Below, piece by piece: positions 26,668-35,354 of a stretch of DNA of 43,099 nucleotides. Under the pieces are notes generated by a model that was given only the letters and a program-made list of their open reading frames with translations, ran no database searches and was not told where the DNA came from. How positions within the stretch are numbered: position 1 is the first letter of the stretch; every line of letters begins with the position of its first letter. The DNA lies in contig JACMLT010000220.1 in the NCBI GenBank assembly GCA_014379455.1, forward strand, positions 1 to 43,099, written 5' to 3'. The stretch comes from Nitrospiraceae bacterium. GTDB taxonomy: Bacteria > Nitrospirota > Nitrospiria > Nitrospirales > Nitrospiraceae. The position numbers were made by a program, and so were the translations under genes.

Positions 26668-28157
26668 TGACTATGCCATCGATTCAGAACCAGGTCCGGC
26701 CGGTTGACCACGATGAGTCAGTGGCCGTATCCACGAGAATCCGTCATCGCGTTCTGCAAGCCGGAGGGTGGGCGCTTGCCGGGTTTGCTGTCGAGAAGGG
26801 CATTGCCGTTCTCCAGCTTGTGGTTCTGACACGACTGCTGCTACCAGGAGATTTTGGATTAATGATGGCATCCGCTGCCATCTTGCTTGCGGTGCAAACC
26901 TTTTCTGAATTGGGATTGGAGCCGGCGGTCATTGCGAAGCCGGATGTCAGTGAGGAAGACCTTCGCGTAGCGTGGACCTTGTCGATTATCAGAGGGCTCA
27001 TACTGGCAGTCGGGCTCTGGGGGCTGGCAGATGTAATTGCGATCGGGATGCAGATCCCTGAACTCGGCCTATTTCTTCGTGTCCATACTGTGGGGATTCT
27101 TCTCCAGTCTGTTCAGAGTCCTGAGTTGTTCGTATTGCTGAAGAAGCTGGACCTTCGCAAACGAGTGTCGTTTGATCTCAGTCGCCGTGTGCTCGAATCT
27201 TGTGTCACGATCGGCTTGGCCTGGTGGTGGAAGAGCGCGTGGGCGCTATTGGGTGGGCAGCTGATCGCGTTCTTATTCGGAGCGCTTTTATCGCACTGGA
27301 TTGCGCCGTGCCGTATCGGATGGTCGCTCAATCGCGCGTCATTGCTGAATCTCTGGAACTATGGCCGATATCAGAATTTTACAGGATGGTTTCTTTTTAC
27401 GGTCATGTGCGGAGGAGATCTTGTAGTAGGACGTCTGTACGGAGTTGCAGCGTTGGGCCACTACCAAGTTGCCATGGCAATTCCGATTATGATCGGCATT
27501 CGGGCCATGAGCGTGATCTCTCAAATCAGCTTGCCAACATACGCGATGTTACAGAAGGATCGGCCGGGTGTGATGCGTGCCTTAAGCCTGCAAATGAGTT
27601 TAACAGGAATGGTCATTGTGCCCAGTGCCTTGGCGACGGCAACCCTCGCACCGTATCTTGTCCCGTTCGTCTTCGGCCCATCGTGGGCAGCTGCGATCGA
27701 TCCATTGCGGGTCCTCTGTCTGTTTGCCATTGCCGCGGCGTTCTGCAGCGTAATGGCTGCGTTTCACTGCGGGACCAATCACCCTGAATTACAAACTAAA
27801 ATCTGGGCCGCGATGTGTGTGTGCTACGTCGCGATGGTGATCCCATTTACGATGATGTGGGGACTTGTCGGAGCGGCCTGGGCAATCTCGCTGACTTTCG
27901 TGATCGGTCTTGTTTTGCACGTCATGGCGACGGTCCAACTATTAGGACGTGAAGCGTGGCCGGCGTTTGAGCCGTTGAGATGGGCGGGTGGATTAGTGGC
28001 GATTGTTGTGCTCGGTTTATTGCTCAGCCATACAGTTCCTTCGATGAGCATGGAACAGTGGCCGGCGATGATATGTGGGCTCGCCGGCATCAGTATTTAT
28101 GGATGGCATCTCTGGGCGCGAGAGTATCCCCGTTTGCGGGCCTTATGGAGCGCCTGA
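26667..28157 (+). CDS. Wzx-type polysaccharide flippase (MOP superfamily)
   Basis: A 496-residue protein with about 12 to 14 predicted membrane segments. WALAGFAVEKGIAVLQLVVL followed by TRLLLPGDFGLMMASAAIL is the usual opening of RfbX/Wzx-like transporters, which flip undecaprenyl-linked repeat units to the periplasm. RYQNFTGWFLFTVMCGGDLVVGR and LGHYQVAMAIPIM are conserved-type segments of the family. Start ATG 26667 shares its first base with the last base of the previous stop. It completes a Wzx/Wzy/Wzc/Wza set in this locus. Confidence 0.92.
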   Translation: MTMPSIQNQVRPVDHDESVAVSTRIRHRVLQAGGWALAGFAVEKGIAVLQLVVLTRLLLPGDFGLMMASAAILLAVQTFSELGLEPAVIAKPDVSEEDLRVAWTLSIIRGLILAVGLWGLADVIAIGMQIPELGLFLRVHTVGILLQSVQSPELFVLLKKLDLRKRVSFDLSRRVLESCVTIGLAWWWKSAWALLGGQLIAFLFGALLSHWIAPCRIGWSLNRASLLNLWNYGRYQNFTGWFLFTVMCGGDLVVGRLYGVAALGHYQVAMAIPIMIGIRAMSVISQISLPTYAMLQKDRPGVMRALSLQMSLTGMVIVPSALATATLAPYLVPFVFGPSWAAAIDPLRVLCLFAIAAAFCSVMAAFHCGTNHPELQTKIWAAMCVCYVAMVIPFTMMWGLVGAAWAISLTFVIGLVLHVMATVQLLGREAWPAFEPLRWAGGLVAIVVLGLLLSHTVPSMSMEQWPAMICGLAGISIYGWHLWAREYPRLRALWSA

Positions 28158-28170
28158 TTGGAGGGCCTCG

Positions 28171-29175
28171 GTGTTCCAAGGACATGAAGTGGATGTCTCG
28201 ATCATCATCGTGAATTGGAATACTCGGGACTTGCTACGCTCTTGCCTGCGGGCGCTTGTGAGTGGAATAGGAGGGGTTCAGGCTCAAATTCTTGTGGTTG
28301 ATAACGGGTCGATCGATGGCAGTCCCGTTCTTGTGGCGGAAGAATTTCCATGGGTCGATCTGCTCAGAAACCCGGAGAATGTCGGCTTCTCCCGAGCCAA
28401 CAATCAAGCCTATCAACGAGTGCAAGGACGCTATGTACTGCTGTTGAATCCGGACACAGAAGTGGGATCCGGATCGATTGAAAAGATGGTTCAGTTTCTC
28501 GATGCTGATTCACAGCGGGCGGGGGTGACGGCGGTCTTACGAAATCCTGACGGGACGATGCAGCGCTACCACAAACGGCTGCCTCGCTGGCGGTACGTGT
28601 TGTTCTCGGAGACGATATTGAGGAATCTATTCCCATGCAATCAGTGGATTCGGGCATTTTACATGCACGATGAGCCATTTCAGAGTATGACTGAGGTTGA
28701 GCAACCACCGGCTGCGTGCTTGATGCTGAGGCAGTCCATCCTCATGCCACCGTGTTTGTTCGATGAACAGTTTCCCATTTTTTATAACGATGTGGATCTG
28801 TGCCGGTGGCTGTACGATCACGGACATCGGCTATTCCTGCTGCCGGGGGCTGAGGTTATGCATCACGGAGGCGCCGGCGGAGTTCATGAGTTGCCCGACC
28901 AGGGGATCATCGATAGCTTGATCGGACTTGTTCGCTATTATCGGAAGCATGAAGGGCTTCTGTGTGCCGGAACATTATGGCTGATTCTGACCGTCAATTC
29001 CTTGCTGGTGCTTGGAGGAGGATTGGGGAAGGTGCTATTGGGCCGTCGATCGCTGAAGTGGTGGGGCCATGAGCTAGGCAAGCGTATGCGACTGGCCGTT
29101 GGACAAGAGGCCTTTCGTTACCCCAAAGACATGAATCCAAACCTGATATCGTGTGCGGTGACATGCCGCCACTAA
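28171..29175 (+). CDS. GT2-family glycosyltransferase
   Basis: A 334-residue GT-A fold enzyme. VSIIIVNWNTRDLLRSCL opens the catalytic domain, QILVVDNGSIDGSP is the nucleotide-binding part, and LLLNPDTEV holds the metal-binding Asp. FPIFYNDVDLCRWLYDHGHR has the usual acidic catalytic region. Relatives include rhamnosyltransferases. A hydrophobic C-terminal stretch (LWLILTVNSLLVLGGGLG) suggests membrane association. GTG 28171 is preferred since GGAGG lies about six bases upstream; GTG 28189 is a second option with AAGGA in front. The flippase ends 13 bases before. Confidence 0.9.
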   Translation: MFQGHEVDVSIIIVNWNTRDLLRSCLRALVSGIGGVQAQILVVDNGSIDGSPVLVAEEFPWVDLLRNPENVGFSRANNQAYQRVQGRYVLLLNPDTEVGSGSIEKMVQFLDADSQRAGVTAVLRNPDGTMQRYHKRLPRWRYVLFSETILRNLFPCNQWIRAFYMHDEPFQSMTEVEQPPAACLMLRQSILMPPCLFDEQFPIFYNDVDLCRWLYDHGHRLFLLPGAEVMHHGGAGGVHELPDQGIIDSLIGLVRYYRKHEGLLCAGTLWLILTVNSLLVLGGGLGKVLLGRRSLKWWGHELGKRMRLAVGQEAFRYPKDMNPNLISCAVTCRH

Positions 29176-30209
29176 GAACGGAGGAAGCTGCTCTTTGTCT
29201 GCTCTGTGGCACGCCTGGGGAGACATTGTTTCGCGGACTACACGACCGCCTCTATTCAGTCGAAGGCGAGTTTGGCTTCACTCGCTGTTCTAGCTGCGGA
29301 CTGGTGTGGGAAAGCCCACGACCGACGATTGATGAGATTCCGAAATGCTACCCGGACGACTATGAACCGCATGAAGGGGGAGCGCAGAGTGAGGTTTCGG
29401 TTCGGCCGGCAGCTGGAGTTCGCGATGTGCTTCGTGGACTGATTCTGAGCGAGATCTTTGGCTACACCAGGTTTAAACGGGATGAGTGGTGGGCTTCGGT
29501 GGGGGGGCGTGTTCTCGGTCAGATTCCTGCGCTGCAAAACCGCGCACGGTATGGACGCGACGAACTCTGTCCTCCCTTTGTCGAAGGGGGGACGCTTCTG
29601 GATATCGGATGCGGTGCGGGTGGGTACCTCTCGGCGATGAAGGCCCTCGGATGGACGGTGATGGGGATCGATCCGTCCCCTCAAGCCGCCCGGATCGCTC
29701 ACGAGAATTATGAAGTGCCTGTGAAGGTGGGGACGTTGGAGACCTCAGGTTTGCCCGATCACAGCATCGCTGTGGTGACCATGGTGCATGCCATTGAGCA
29801 TGTTCCAGATCCGCTGACCCATTTGCGCGAGTGCCATCGGGTGTTGCAAGACGGCGGGCGTTTGGTTTTGACGACACCGAATATGGCAGGGCTTATGAGT
29901 CGGCTGTTTAAAGAGGATTGGATGGCGTTGGAACCTCCACGGCATTTGTGGCTGTTTACACCGCATACGTTGCAGGTGTGTGTGGAGCGAGCAGGGTTTC
30001 GTGTCGAGCGGCTGTTGACAAGGCCATTCCTCTCCCATGTGAACTACGAAAAGAGCCTCCGGATCCGTCGCCAAGGGCATGCGCGCGGGAACCTGCAACC
30101 ATGCGATGCGGGTCTGATCGCTCGAGGGCTCCACCGGCTCGAACGAGGGCTCTTGCCATTCTGGCGATGGGCAGGCAATGAACTCATGCTCAGTGCAGTC
30201 AAACGATAG
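29163..30209 (+). CDS. SAM-dependent methyltransferase with N-terminal zinc-ribbon
   Basis: A 348-residue protein. An N-terminal four-cysteine module (C12, C15, C42, C45 in CLLCG and CSSCG) probably binds zinc. It precedes a class I methyltransferase domain with motif I LLDIGCGAGGYLS from residue 145, and later VVTMVHAIEHVPDPLTHL and GRLVLTTPNMAGLMS. This layout is common in polysaccharide and natural-product clusters, where members methylate sugars. The acceptor is unknown. The ATG at 29163 overlaps the end of the GT2 gene by 13 bases. A second gene with the same layout lies at 34464. Confidence 0.88.
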   Translation: MPPLRTEEAALCLLCGTPGETLFRGLHDRLYSVEGEFGFTRCSSCGLVWESPRPTIDEIPKCYPDDYEPHEGGAQSEVSVRPAAGVRDVLRGLILSEIFGYTRFKRDEWWASVGGRVLGQIPALQNRARYGRDELCPPFVEGGTLLDIGCGAGGYLSAMKALGWTVMGIDPSPQAARIAHENYEVPVKVGTLETSGLPDHSIAVVTMVHAIEHVPDPLTHLRECHRVLQDGGRLVLTTPNMAGLMSRLFKEDWMALEPPRHLWLFTPHTLQVCVERAGFRVERLLTRPFLSHVNYEKSLRIRRQGHARGNLQPCDAGLIARGLHRLERGLLPFWRWAGNELMLSAVKR

Positions 30210-30221
30210 GATTGGCATCCC

Positions 30222-31160
30222 GTGGACCTAACGATTGCCATCATCAGCTATAATACGCGGGATTTGCTGCTGACCTGTCTGAAATCCATTCAGGACATGA
30301 CGAAGAACGTGGATTATGAACTAATAGTCATAGATAACGCATCCAGTGATGGCAGCGCCACTGCCGTACAGGCCCAGTTCCCGCAGGCAAGGGTCATTGC
30401 TAACCAAAACAACGGTGGGTATGCCAATGCGTGTAACCAGGCTGTTGTAATCGGCAGAGGACAGTACGTCCTCTTCCTGAACAGTGATACGGTGATGAGG
30501 GCGTGTACTCTTGCCAGGATGGTATCGTGTTTGGATAGGCAGCCTGATATCGGAGCCGTAAGTTGTCTCCAATGCAATGAGGTCGGCCAAGTGCTGCAGT
30601 CCTGCTTTCCCTTCCCTTCGGTCCGCGATCATCTGCGATATTCGGCTTGGATTCCAACGATCATAAAACGGATAGTCGGTAGTGATCCTGAAATAGACTT
30701 CACGATCTCGCAAGACGTGGAGTGGGCTAATGGCGCCTGTCTTATGGTGCGGAAGGGATTGTTCGAACAAATAGGGGGGTTCGACAATCGGTTTTTTATG
30801 TATTTCGAAGACGTCGATCTGTGTCGACGGATTCATCAACGAGGCTACCGTGTGCGGCATGCGGCGGACTGTGAAATCGTCCATTTGATCGGACGCAGTA
30901 GTGTGGAGCATCGAGATCAACTCAATGTGCAATGGGAGCTCAGCCGGATTCGCTATGTGGAGAAACATTTCTGGTGGCTCGAGCGGCTCATCATGAAGGT
31001 ATGGATTGGAGGGGGAGTACTCGCAAAAATGTTCAAGGCTGCCTGTTCAGGTCGCTCCGATCGTCATCAGCAGATGGAGACGTTGAGGACGATGTTATGG
31101 CGCGTATGGGTAGGGCGAGATCATTTTGAAGATCATGCAGCCTGTTCAGTCGGAGGATAG
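30222..31160 (+). CDS. GT2-family glycosyltransferase (rhamnosyltransferase-like)
   Basis: A 312-residue GT-A enzyme. LTIAIISYNTRDLLLTCL, LIVIDNASSDGSA and YVLFLNSDTVM give the donor and metal sites. FFMYFEDVDLCRRIHQRGYRV is the typical catalytic segment of WbbL-like rhamnosyltransferases. Rhamnose as donor is a family-based guess. GTG 30222 is used; it follows the methyltransferase stop by 12 bases. After this gene comes a gap of about 470 bases, the largest in the locus. Confidence 0.9.
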   Translation: MDLTIAIISYNTRDLLLTCLKSIQDMTKNVDYELIVIDNASSDGSATAVQAQFPQARVIANQNNGGYANACNQAVVIGRGQYVLFLNSDTVMRACTLARMVSCLDRQPDIGAVSCLQCNEVGQVLQSCFPFPSVRDHLRYSAWIPTIIKRIVGSDPEIDFTISQDVEWANGACLMVRKGLFEQIGGFDNRFFMYFEDVDLCRRIHQRGYRVRHAADCEIVHLIGRSSVEHRDQLNVQWELSRIRYVEKHFWWLERLIMKVWIGGGVLAKMFKAACSGRSDRHQQMETLRTMLWRVWVGRDHFEDHAACSVGG

Positions 31161-31633
31161 GCATGATACGGGAAAGGCCGTGGTGCATGAACATGACAGA
31201 GAGATACCCATGGTGACGGTGCTCAATCAACGCTATCGAGGGCTCACACAAACGATTTAAGATCGTTGGTCTGGAGGTTTGCACGCTGACCTTGTGATCA
31301 AAGGGCTCTACCGTTACTGGATGGCCGTGTCGTTTCTACGGTAATGCATAAACGGGCTCTCGGTGCAGGGCGTGGGTTGGAAGTCCGGCTAGTTGCTATG
31401 CTTGCAGGGTGGTATCCAACCTGTATGTTTCCCGGGCTTGATCCCTGTTCCTAGCACCGAACACTGCATCTGATCTAAGGCGACGTGTCTAGAGACGGCC
31501 AACAATTTTCGTGATCATCAGCAGGCGATAATAATGTATGTGAAAGATTCGACACAGCAATCCTGATCTCCGATTTTGAGCACCGCTCCATCTAGGTCAT
31601 CGAGGTGCGGTGGACGTTCAAGGGAGTAACGTC
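31161..31633. other. Gene-poor gap inside the polysaccharide locus
   Basis: About 470 bases without an intact gene, in a locus whose other genes nearly all touch or overlap. Short plus-strand frames are broken by stops: one from 31211 to 31260, its in-frame continuation to 31343 (reading RWSGGLHADLVIKGLYRYW), and one at 31344-31454 listed as a possible gene remnant. No intrinsic terminator was found. GATAAT at 31527-31532 could be a -10 element, but no good -35 precedes it. It may be where a gene was lost, or a new transcript may start. Confidence 0.55.
31344..31454 (+). pseudogene. Possible remnant of a glycosyltransferase N-terminus
   Basis: A 36-residue frame, MHKRALGAGRGLEVRLVAML followed by AGWYPT. 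The run GLEVRLVAMLAGWYP looks like the start of GT4 enzymes, where a GHEVxVVA strand occurs near the N-terminus. It then hits a stop at 31452-31454 and no continuation was seen. It could be a decayed glycosyltransferase gene, but the resemblance is short and may be chance. Confidence 0.22.
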
Positions 31634-31801
31634 GTGGCCAAGGAAGTATTTTCACGCGAGGAACGACGGAGGGTGCAAGGAATCGGACTGCTCTTGCTCC
31701 CTGTGGTTGTGCTGTCTGTGGTCCGCGAAATGTTGATAGCTCCACGACGGGGAAACGGGGTGTGCGTGCTCGGAGTGAGGAAAGGTGTGGGTGCTCAATG
31801 A
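31634..31801 (+). CDS. Small predicted single-pass membrane protein
   Basis: A 55-residue product. A charged N-terminus (KEVFSREERRRVQ) precedes one hydrophobic stretch (GIGLLLLPVVVLSVV), then a basic glycine-rich tail. No family is recognised. Two points favour a real gene: AGGGAG at 31621-31626 is seven bases before GTG 31634, and the TGA stop overlaps the ATG of the next methyltransferase as ATGA, the same coupling seen at other junctions here. It could alternatively be a leader frame for the methyltransferase. Confidence 0.5.
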   Translation: MAKEVFSREERRRVQGIGLLLLPVVVLSVVREMLIAPRRGNGVCVLGVRKGVGAQ

Positions 31802-32460
31802 ATCGCACCAGCGTAAGCCAACGCGAGCGGTACAACGATGAATGGAATGGGTGGAAATCCGAGGCAACAGCCTTTGACGGCGTACGTCGATACGATCAGA
31901 TCAGCAGCGTGGTCCAACTGCTTGCTCCGCGGAAGGTTCTGGACGTAGGGTGCGGAGATGGGCGACTGGCAAGGGCGATCCGAGCGAATTGTGGCGATGT
32001 AATCATTCATGGTTGTGATCTATCCACTGCGGCTCTCACTCGAAGTGAAGGACTCGATCGGCAATACGCCGCCGACCTCAATTGCGAGGCGTTGCCGGAA
32101 CCCGGCGGGAGTTTTGACCTGGTGATTGCGAGCGAAGTGATAGAGCATTTGATCATGCCGGGTCGCGTCCTGGAGGAACTTACCCGCGTGGTGAAGCAAG
32201 GAGGACATGTCGTGCTGACCGTTCCGAACGTCGCATTTTGGCGGTTCCGAGTCCAAGCGTTGAACGGCCAGGTGCCATCCGTGACCGCCGATGATCGCCA
32301 TCTGCATTCATTCAGCGCATCCCTGCTCGAACACCTTGTACGGAAGGCCGGTCTTCATGTGGTGCAGCTCACGGGCCTGCGTCAACGATTCAATCGGCTC
32401 AGTCAACTCCATTTTAGATTGCTTTGCGACACCCTGCTGATCGTTGGAAGGAAACCGTGA
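31798..32460 (+). CDS. Class I SAM-dependent methyltransferase (MetW/UbiE-like)
   Basis: A 220-residue protein. Motif I is KVLDVGCGDGRLA at residues 46-58, followed by FDLVIASEVIEHLIMPGRVL and GGHVVLTVPNVAFWRFR. These match the small-molecule methyltransferase class near MetW. HLHSFSASLLEHLVRKAGL is a usual C-terminal element. A sugar or sugar-nucleotide acceptor is likely from context only. The ATG overlaps the stop of the small membrane protein, and the next gene begins four bases after its stop. Confidence 0.88.
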   Translation: MNRTSVSQRERYNDEWNGWKSEATAFDGVRRYDQISSVVQLLAPRKVLDVGCGDGRLARAIRANCGDVIIHGCDLSTAALTRSEGLDRQYAADLNCEALPEPGGSFDLVIASEVIEHLIMPGRVLEELTRVVKQGGHVVLTVPNVAFWRFRVQALNGQVPSVTADDRHLHSFSASLLEHLVRKAGLHVVQLTGLRQRFNRLSQLHFRLLCDTLLIVGRKP

Positions 32461-32464
32461 TCTC

Positions 32465-33307
32465 GTGGGATACGAACTGACTAGGCGCGAATTCAATCGA
32501 ATCATCCGAACCTACCGACCGTCTCCATACGAGACGTTCGGAGAGCAGGACGCGCGTTTTACCACCCCGATGAATCACGCCTTGAAATGTCGAGATCGCC
32601 TCCATGTGGCGCTTCGAAGTGGATTGCAGCGGTTGCCGGATGGACGACAGACGATCGTGGACTTTGGTCCCTTCCCAGGCAGTCTGTTGCGTCTCTCGCG
32701 TGGTCTCGAGCCGACACGAGCGGCGCGGTTGTTCGGTGCCGGACTGATGGCCAGTCCCGAGTTTGTGCGGTTCATGAAACAGGATGCCAATGTCGAGATT
32801 TTCACCGTCAACCTCGATCCGTCCGGGCAACAATTTACGTCCAAAGGGTACCAGGAACACGTGCCGTTACCCGACCATTCTGCGCAGCTCGTGTTTGCGT
32901 TGGAGATCGTTGAACACCTTACCTCGCCGTTTCATTTGATGACGGAGGCCTACAGGATTTTGAAATCCGGCGGTCATCTTGTGATTACGACTCCAAATGT
33001 CACTCGAATCGGTAATATTTTTAAGTTGTTGATCGGTCAATCGCCCAATGATCGGCTGGCCCCTCCTGGTTATAACGATCCAAACGATGAATGGCGTCCG
33101 CACGCACGGGAATACGCGATGCACGAGTTGGCAGAGATGCTACGCCATATCGGGTTTGAGATCGCTCTGTCGAGATTTTTTTTGGGTGAGGACACCCAGG
33201 ACTGCCAACAGACCACACGGCAGAGCGTGATCGATTGGGCCAAGGTGCCGTTCTATCTCATCCCGCATTTGCGCGGGAGCTTATTGATCCTGGGGAGAAA
33301 ACCATGA
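32465..33307 (+). CDS. Divergent SAM-dependent methyltransferase
   Basis: A 280-residue protein. The C-terminal half is a clear class I methyltransferase pattern (LVFALEIVEHLTSPFHLM, GGHLVITTPNVTRIGNIF). The SAM loop is unusual, with TIVDFGPFPGSLL near residues 63-75 in place of the common DxGxGxG; the spacing is kept but the glycines are partly replaced by Pro and Phe. The first 60 residues are not recognised. It may bind SAM differently or be weakly active. GTG 32465 is chosen (AAGGA at 32448-32452); TTG 32444 is an alternative. The stop overlaps the following GT4 start. Confidence 0.78.
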   Translation: MGYELTRREFNRIIRTYRPSPYETFGEQDARFTTPMNHALKCRDRLHVALRSGLQRLPDGRQTIVDFGPFPGSLLRLSRGLEPTRAARLFGAGLMASPEFVRFMKQDANVEIFTVNLDPSGQQFTSKGYQEHVPLPDHSAQLVFALEIVEHLTSPFHLMTEAYRILKSGGHLVITTPNVTRIGNIFKLLIGQSPNDRLAPPGYNDPNDEWRPHAREYAMHELAEMLRHIGFEIALSRFFLGEDTQDCQQTTRQSVIDWAKVPFYLIPHLRGSLLILGRKP

Positions 33308-34467
33308 CACCAGTCGTTCTTGCAGAACTGGCTGGGTCTGCGTCTTATGGAGGTGGCGAACGGTATCTGGAGCTTCTCTTTGGACGTCTCGAACGCACTC
33401 GGTATCGAGCGATGCTGATCTGTCCTGAGCCTGGTCCGTTCGTAGGGCGTATGAAAGCGCGCGGGGTGGAGACACACCTCGTCCACTTGGCGCCGCTGTT
33501 CAACCCCTTTGCCCTCTGGCGGTTGACCCGGTTGCTTCGGCGGGAACGAGTGACGATTCTGCAAACGCACGGCGCCAGGGCGAACTTTTATGGACGGATT
33601 GCGGGACGTCTGGCCGGCGTACCAGTCATTATCTCCACGGTCCATAATTCACTGAAAGACTATGAGGTCAGTTCACTGACACGGTGGTTCTATATCACGG
33701 CGCTACGTCTGACGCTCCCGCTCGCTCATCGGATCATCTGTGTCTCGGACTCCAATCGTCGCGATCTGCTCGATGAATCCCCGGCTGCCGCAGCACGGAT
33801 TCAGACGGTCTACAACGGCGTAGATCCTTCCGCTTTTCCTTTGCAGCCGAATCGCAAGACAGTTCGAGAGGAGCTTGGTATTGTATCGGGGCCGGTATTG
33901 GTTATGATCGCCCGGTTGACGGAAGCAAAGGGTCATCGCGTCCTGTTGCAGGCGCTTCCCCACCTGATCGAGGCATGGCCGCAGTTGTGCTGTGTGTTTG
34001 TGGGAGAGGGCGAGCTTCGAGGCCAACTGCATCGCTTGGCAGTCGAACTTGATGTCGAAGGATCCTGTCAGTTTGTTGGGGTTCGTGAGGATGTTGCGGA
34101 TATTCTGGCTGCTGCGGATGTCGTCGTGCTGCCATCCTTATCCGAAGGATTCCCGTTTGTCTTGTTGGAGGCGTTGGCAATGGGCTGTCCTGTGGTCGCG
34201 TCGCGGGTTAACGGGATTCCCGAGTTGATTGAAGACCACAGGACTGGATTGCTCGTGCCGGCGCGAGATCCACGAGCGTTGGCGAATGCGATTCGAGAAG
34301 TGCTGAGCAATCCAACCACTGCCTCGAAGATGGGGGCAGAGGGGCGAGCTCTGGTTCGAGAGCGGTTTACGGTGGACCATATGGTTGGGAATACGACGGC
34401 GATCTTTGATGCGGCGTTGCACGATGCGGGTATTCGGGTACCCATTGAGAAACGGATGGCAGCGTGA
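33304..34467 (+). CDS. GT4-family glycosyltransferase
   Basis: A 387-residue GT-B enzyme. YGGGERYLELLFGRLE is the N-terminal glycine loop, and VYNGVDPSAFPL marks the middle of the protein. VLVMIARLTEAKGHRVLLQA, CVFVGEGELRGQL and LPSLSEGFPFVLLEALAMGCPVV give the donor site, with the E-x7-E motif intact in SEGFPFVLLEA. The ATG overlaps the previous stop (ATGA) and its own stop overlaps the next gene's GTG. Substrates are unknown. Confidence 0.92.
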   Translation: MTPVVLAELAGSASYGGGERYLELLFGRLERTRYRAMLICPEPGPFVGRMKARGVETHLVHLAPLFNPFALWRLTRLLRRERVTILQTHGARANFYGRIAGRLAGVPVIISTVHNSLKDYEVSSLTRWFYITALRLTLPLAHRIICVSDSNRRDLLDESPAAAARIQTVYNGVDPSAFPLQPNRKTVREELGIVSGPVLVMIARLTEAKGHRVLLQALPHLIEAWPQLCCVFVGEGELRGQLHRLAVELDVEGSCQFVGVREDVADILAAADVVVLPSLSEGFPFVLLEALAMGCPVVASRVNGIPELIEDHRTGLLVPARDPRALANAIREVLSNPTTASKMGAEGRALVRERFTVDHMVGNTTAIFDAALHDAGIRVPIEKRMAA

Positions 34468-35354
34468 AACAGGTAGCCATGCCAGGGACAGAACAGATTG
34501 TTTGTCCTTGTGGCAGTCAGGCGATGCCGGTCGATGTGTTTCAGACTCCGACCAGACGGTATGTGCGTTGTCCGAGCTGTGAGCTTGTGTTTCTGAATCC
34601 TCGCCCGTTGGAGACCACGGTCGAAGAGTTTTATCGGGAAGACTACGACGAGGCCTATGGCGAGGCCGAGGCGTCGTCAGACCGCGACCCAGTTTTTGAG
34701 AGTGTCGTGCGCCGTCTTGGCCTGTATCGGCGGCCTCCCGGTCGGCTACTTGATATCGGGTGTGGCGACGGCGCGTTCTTGTCGCTCTGTCAGTCGGCAG
34801 GATGGACATGTTATGGGTTGGAGTTGTCGAAAAAAGCAGCCGAGCGTGCGGCTCGTCGTCAGCTCACGGTGCTGCCGTCTGATTGGTTGGAACGGACCGG
34901 CGATGGCGAACCGTTCGATGTCATCACCCTTGTGAACGTACTGGAAACGGTGCCGAATCCGGCGAGCCTCCTGCGCCAGGTCGCCGGCGCACTGACGCCA
35001 TCAGGTCTCGTCGTCATCAGAGCGACCAATGGGGTGTTTCATCTTCCGATGCGGGCACCGGCCCGGTGGGTCGGGTCCCGCTTTGATCAGGCATTTCATC
35101 TTTTTCTCTATTCGCCTCACGTGCTCCGCTCGTTGCTCAAGGGGGTCGGATTACACACCACTGCGATCCATAACTCGGTTCCTAGTCGAGGGCCTCTCGT
35201 TCCGGCGAATCCGTGGATGAGTCGTCTCAAGTGGCGGATCGGTGCGATGGCGTTCTGGTCATGTGCGGAGGTGCTCTATAAGGTGACGGGAGGGCGCATG
35301 GTCTGGGCACCTTCATTTGAGCTCATAGCCCAGCGGAACAAGGTAGTGTTGTGA
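34464..35354 (+). CDS. SAM-dependent methyltransferase with N-terminal zinc-binding cysteines
   Basis: A 296-residue protein. Four cysteines at C14, C16, C36 and C39 (VCPCGS, RCPSCELVF) form a likely zinc site, here CxC plus CxxC. The methyltransferase motif I LLDIGCGDGAFLS starts at residue 95, with FDVITLVNVLETVPNPASLL and GLVVIRATNG behind it. The layout equals that of the protein at 29163, and NPRP after the second cysteine pair corresponds to SPRP there, so the two look like distant paralogues. GTG 34464 overlaps the previous stop as GTGA. Acceptor unknown. Confidence 0.87.
   Translation: MKQVAMPGTEQIVCPCGSQAMPVDVFQTPTRRYVRCPSCELVFLNPRPLETTVEEFYREDYDEAYGEAEASSDRDPVFESVVRRLGLYRRPPGRLLDIGCGDGAFLSLCQSAGWTCYGLELSKKAAERAARRQLTVLPSDWLERTGDGEPFDVITLVNVLETVPNPASLLRQVAGALTPSGLVVIRATNGVFHLPMRAPARWVGSRFDQAFHLFLYSPHVLRSLLKGVGLHTTAIHNSVPSRGPLVPANPWMSRLKWRIGAMAFWSCAEVLYKVTGGRMVWAPSFELIAQRNKVVL

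Noticed and set aside
31161-31633. Sigma54 (-24/-12) promoter in the gap
   Set aside because: A GG...GC pair was noticed near 31380-31400 but the spacing is 14 bases rather than 10, and the surrounding bases do not match the consensus.
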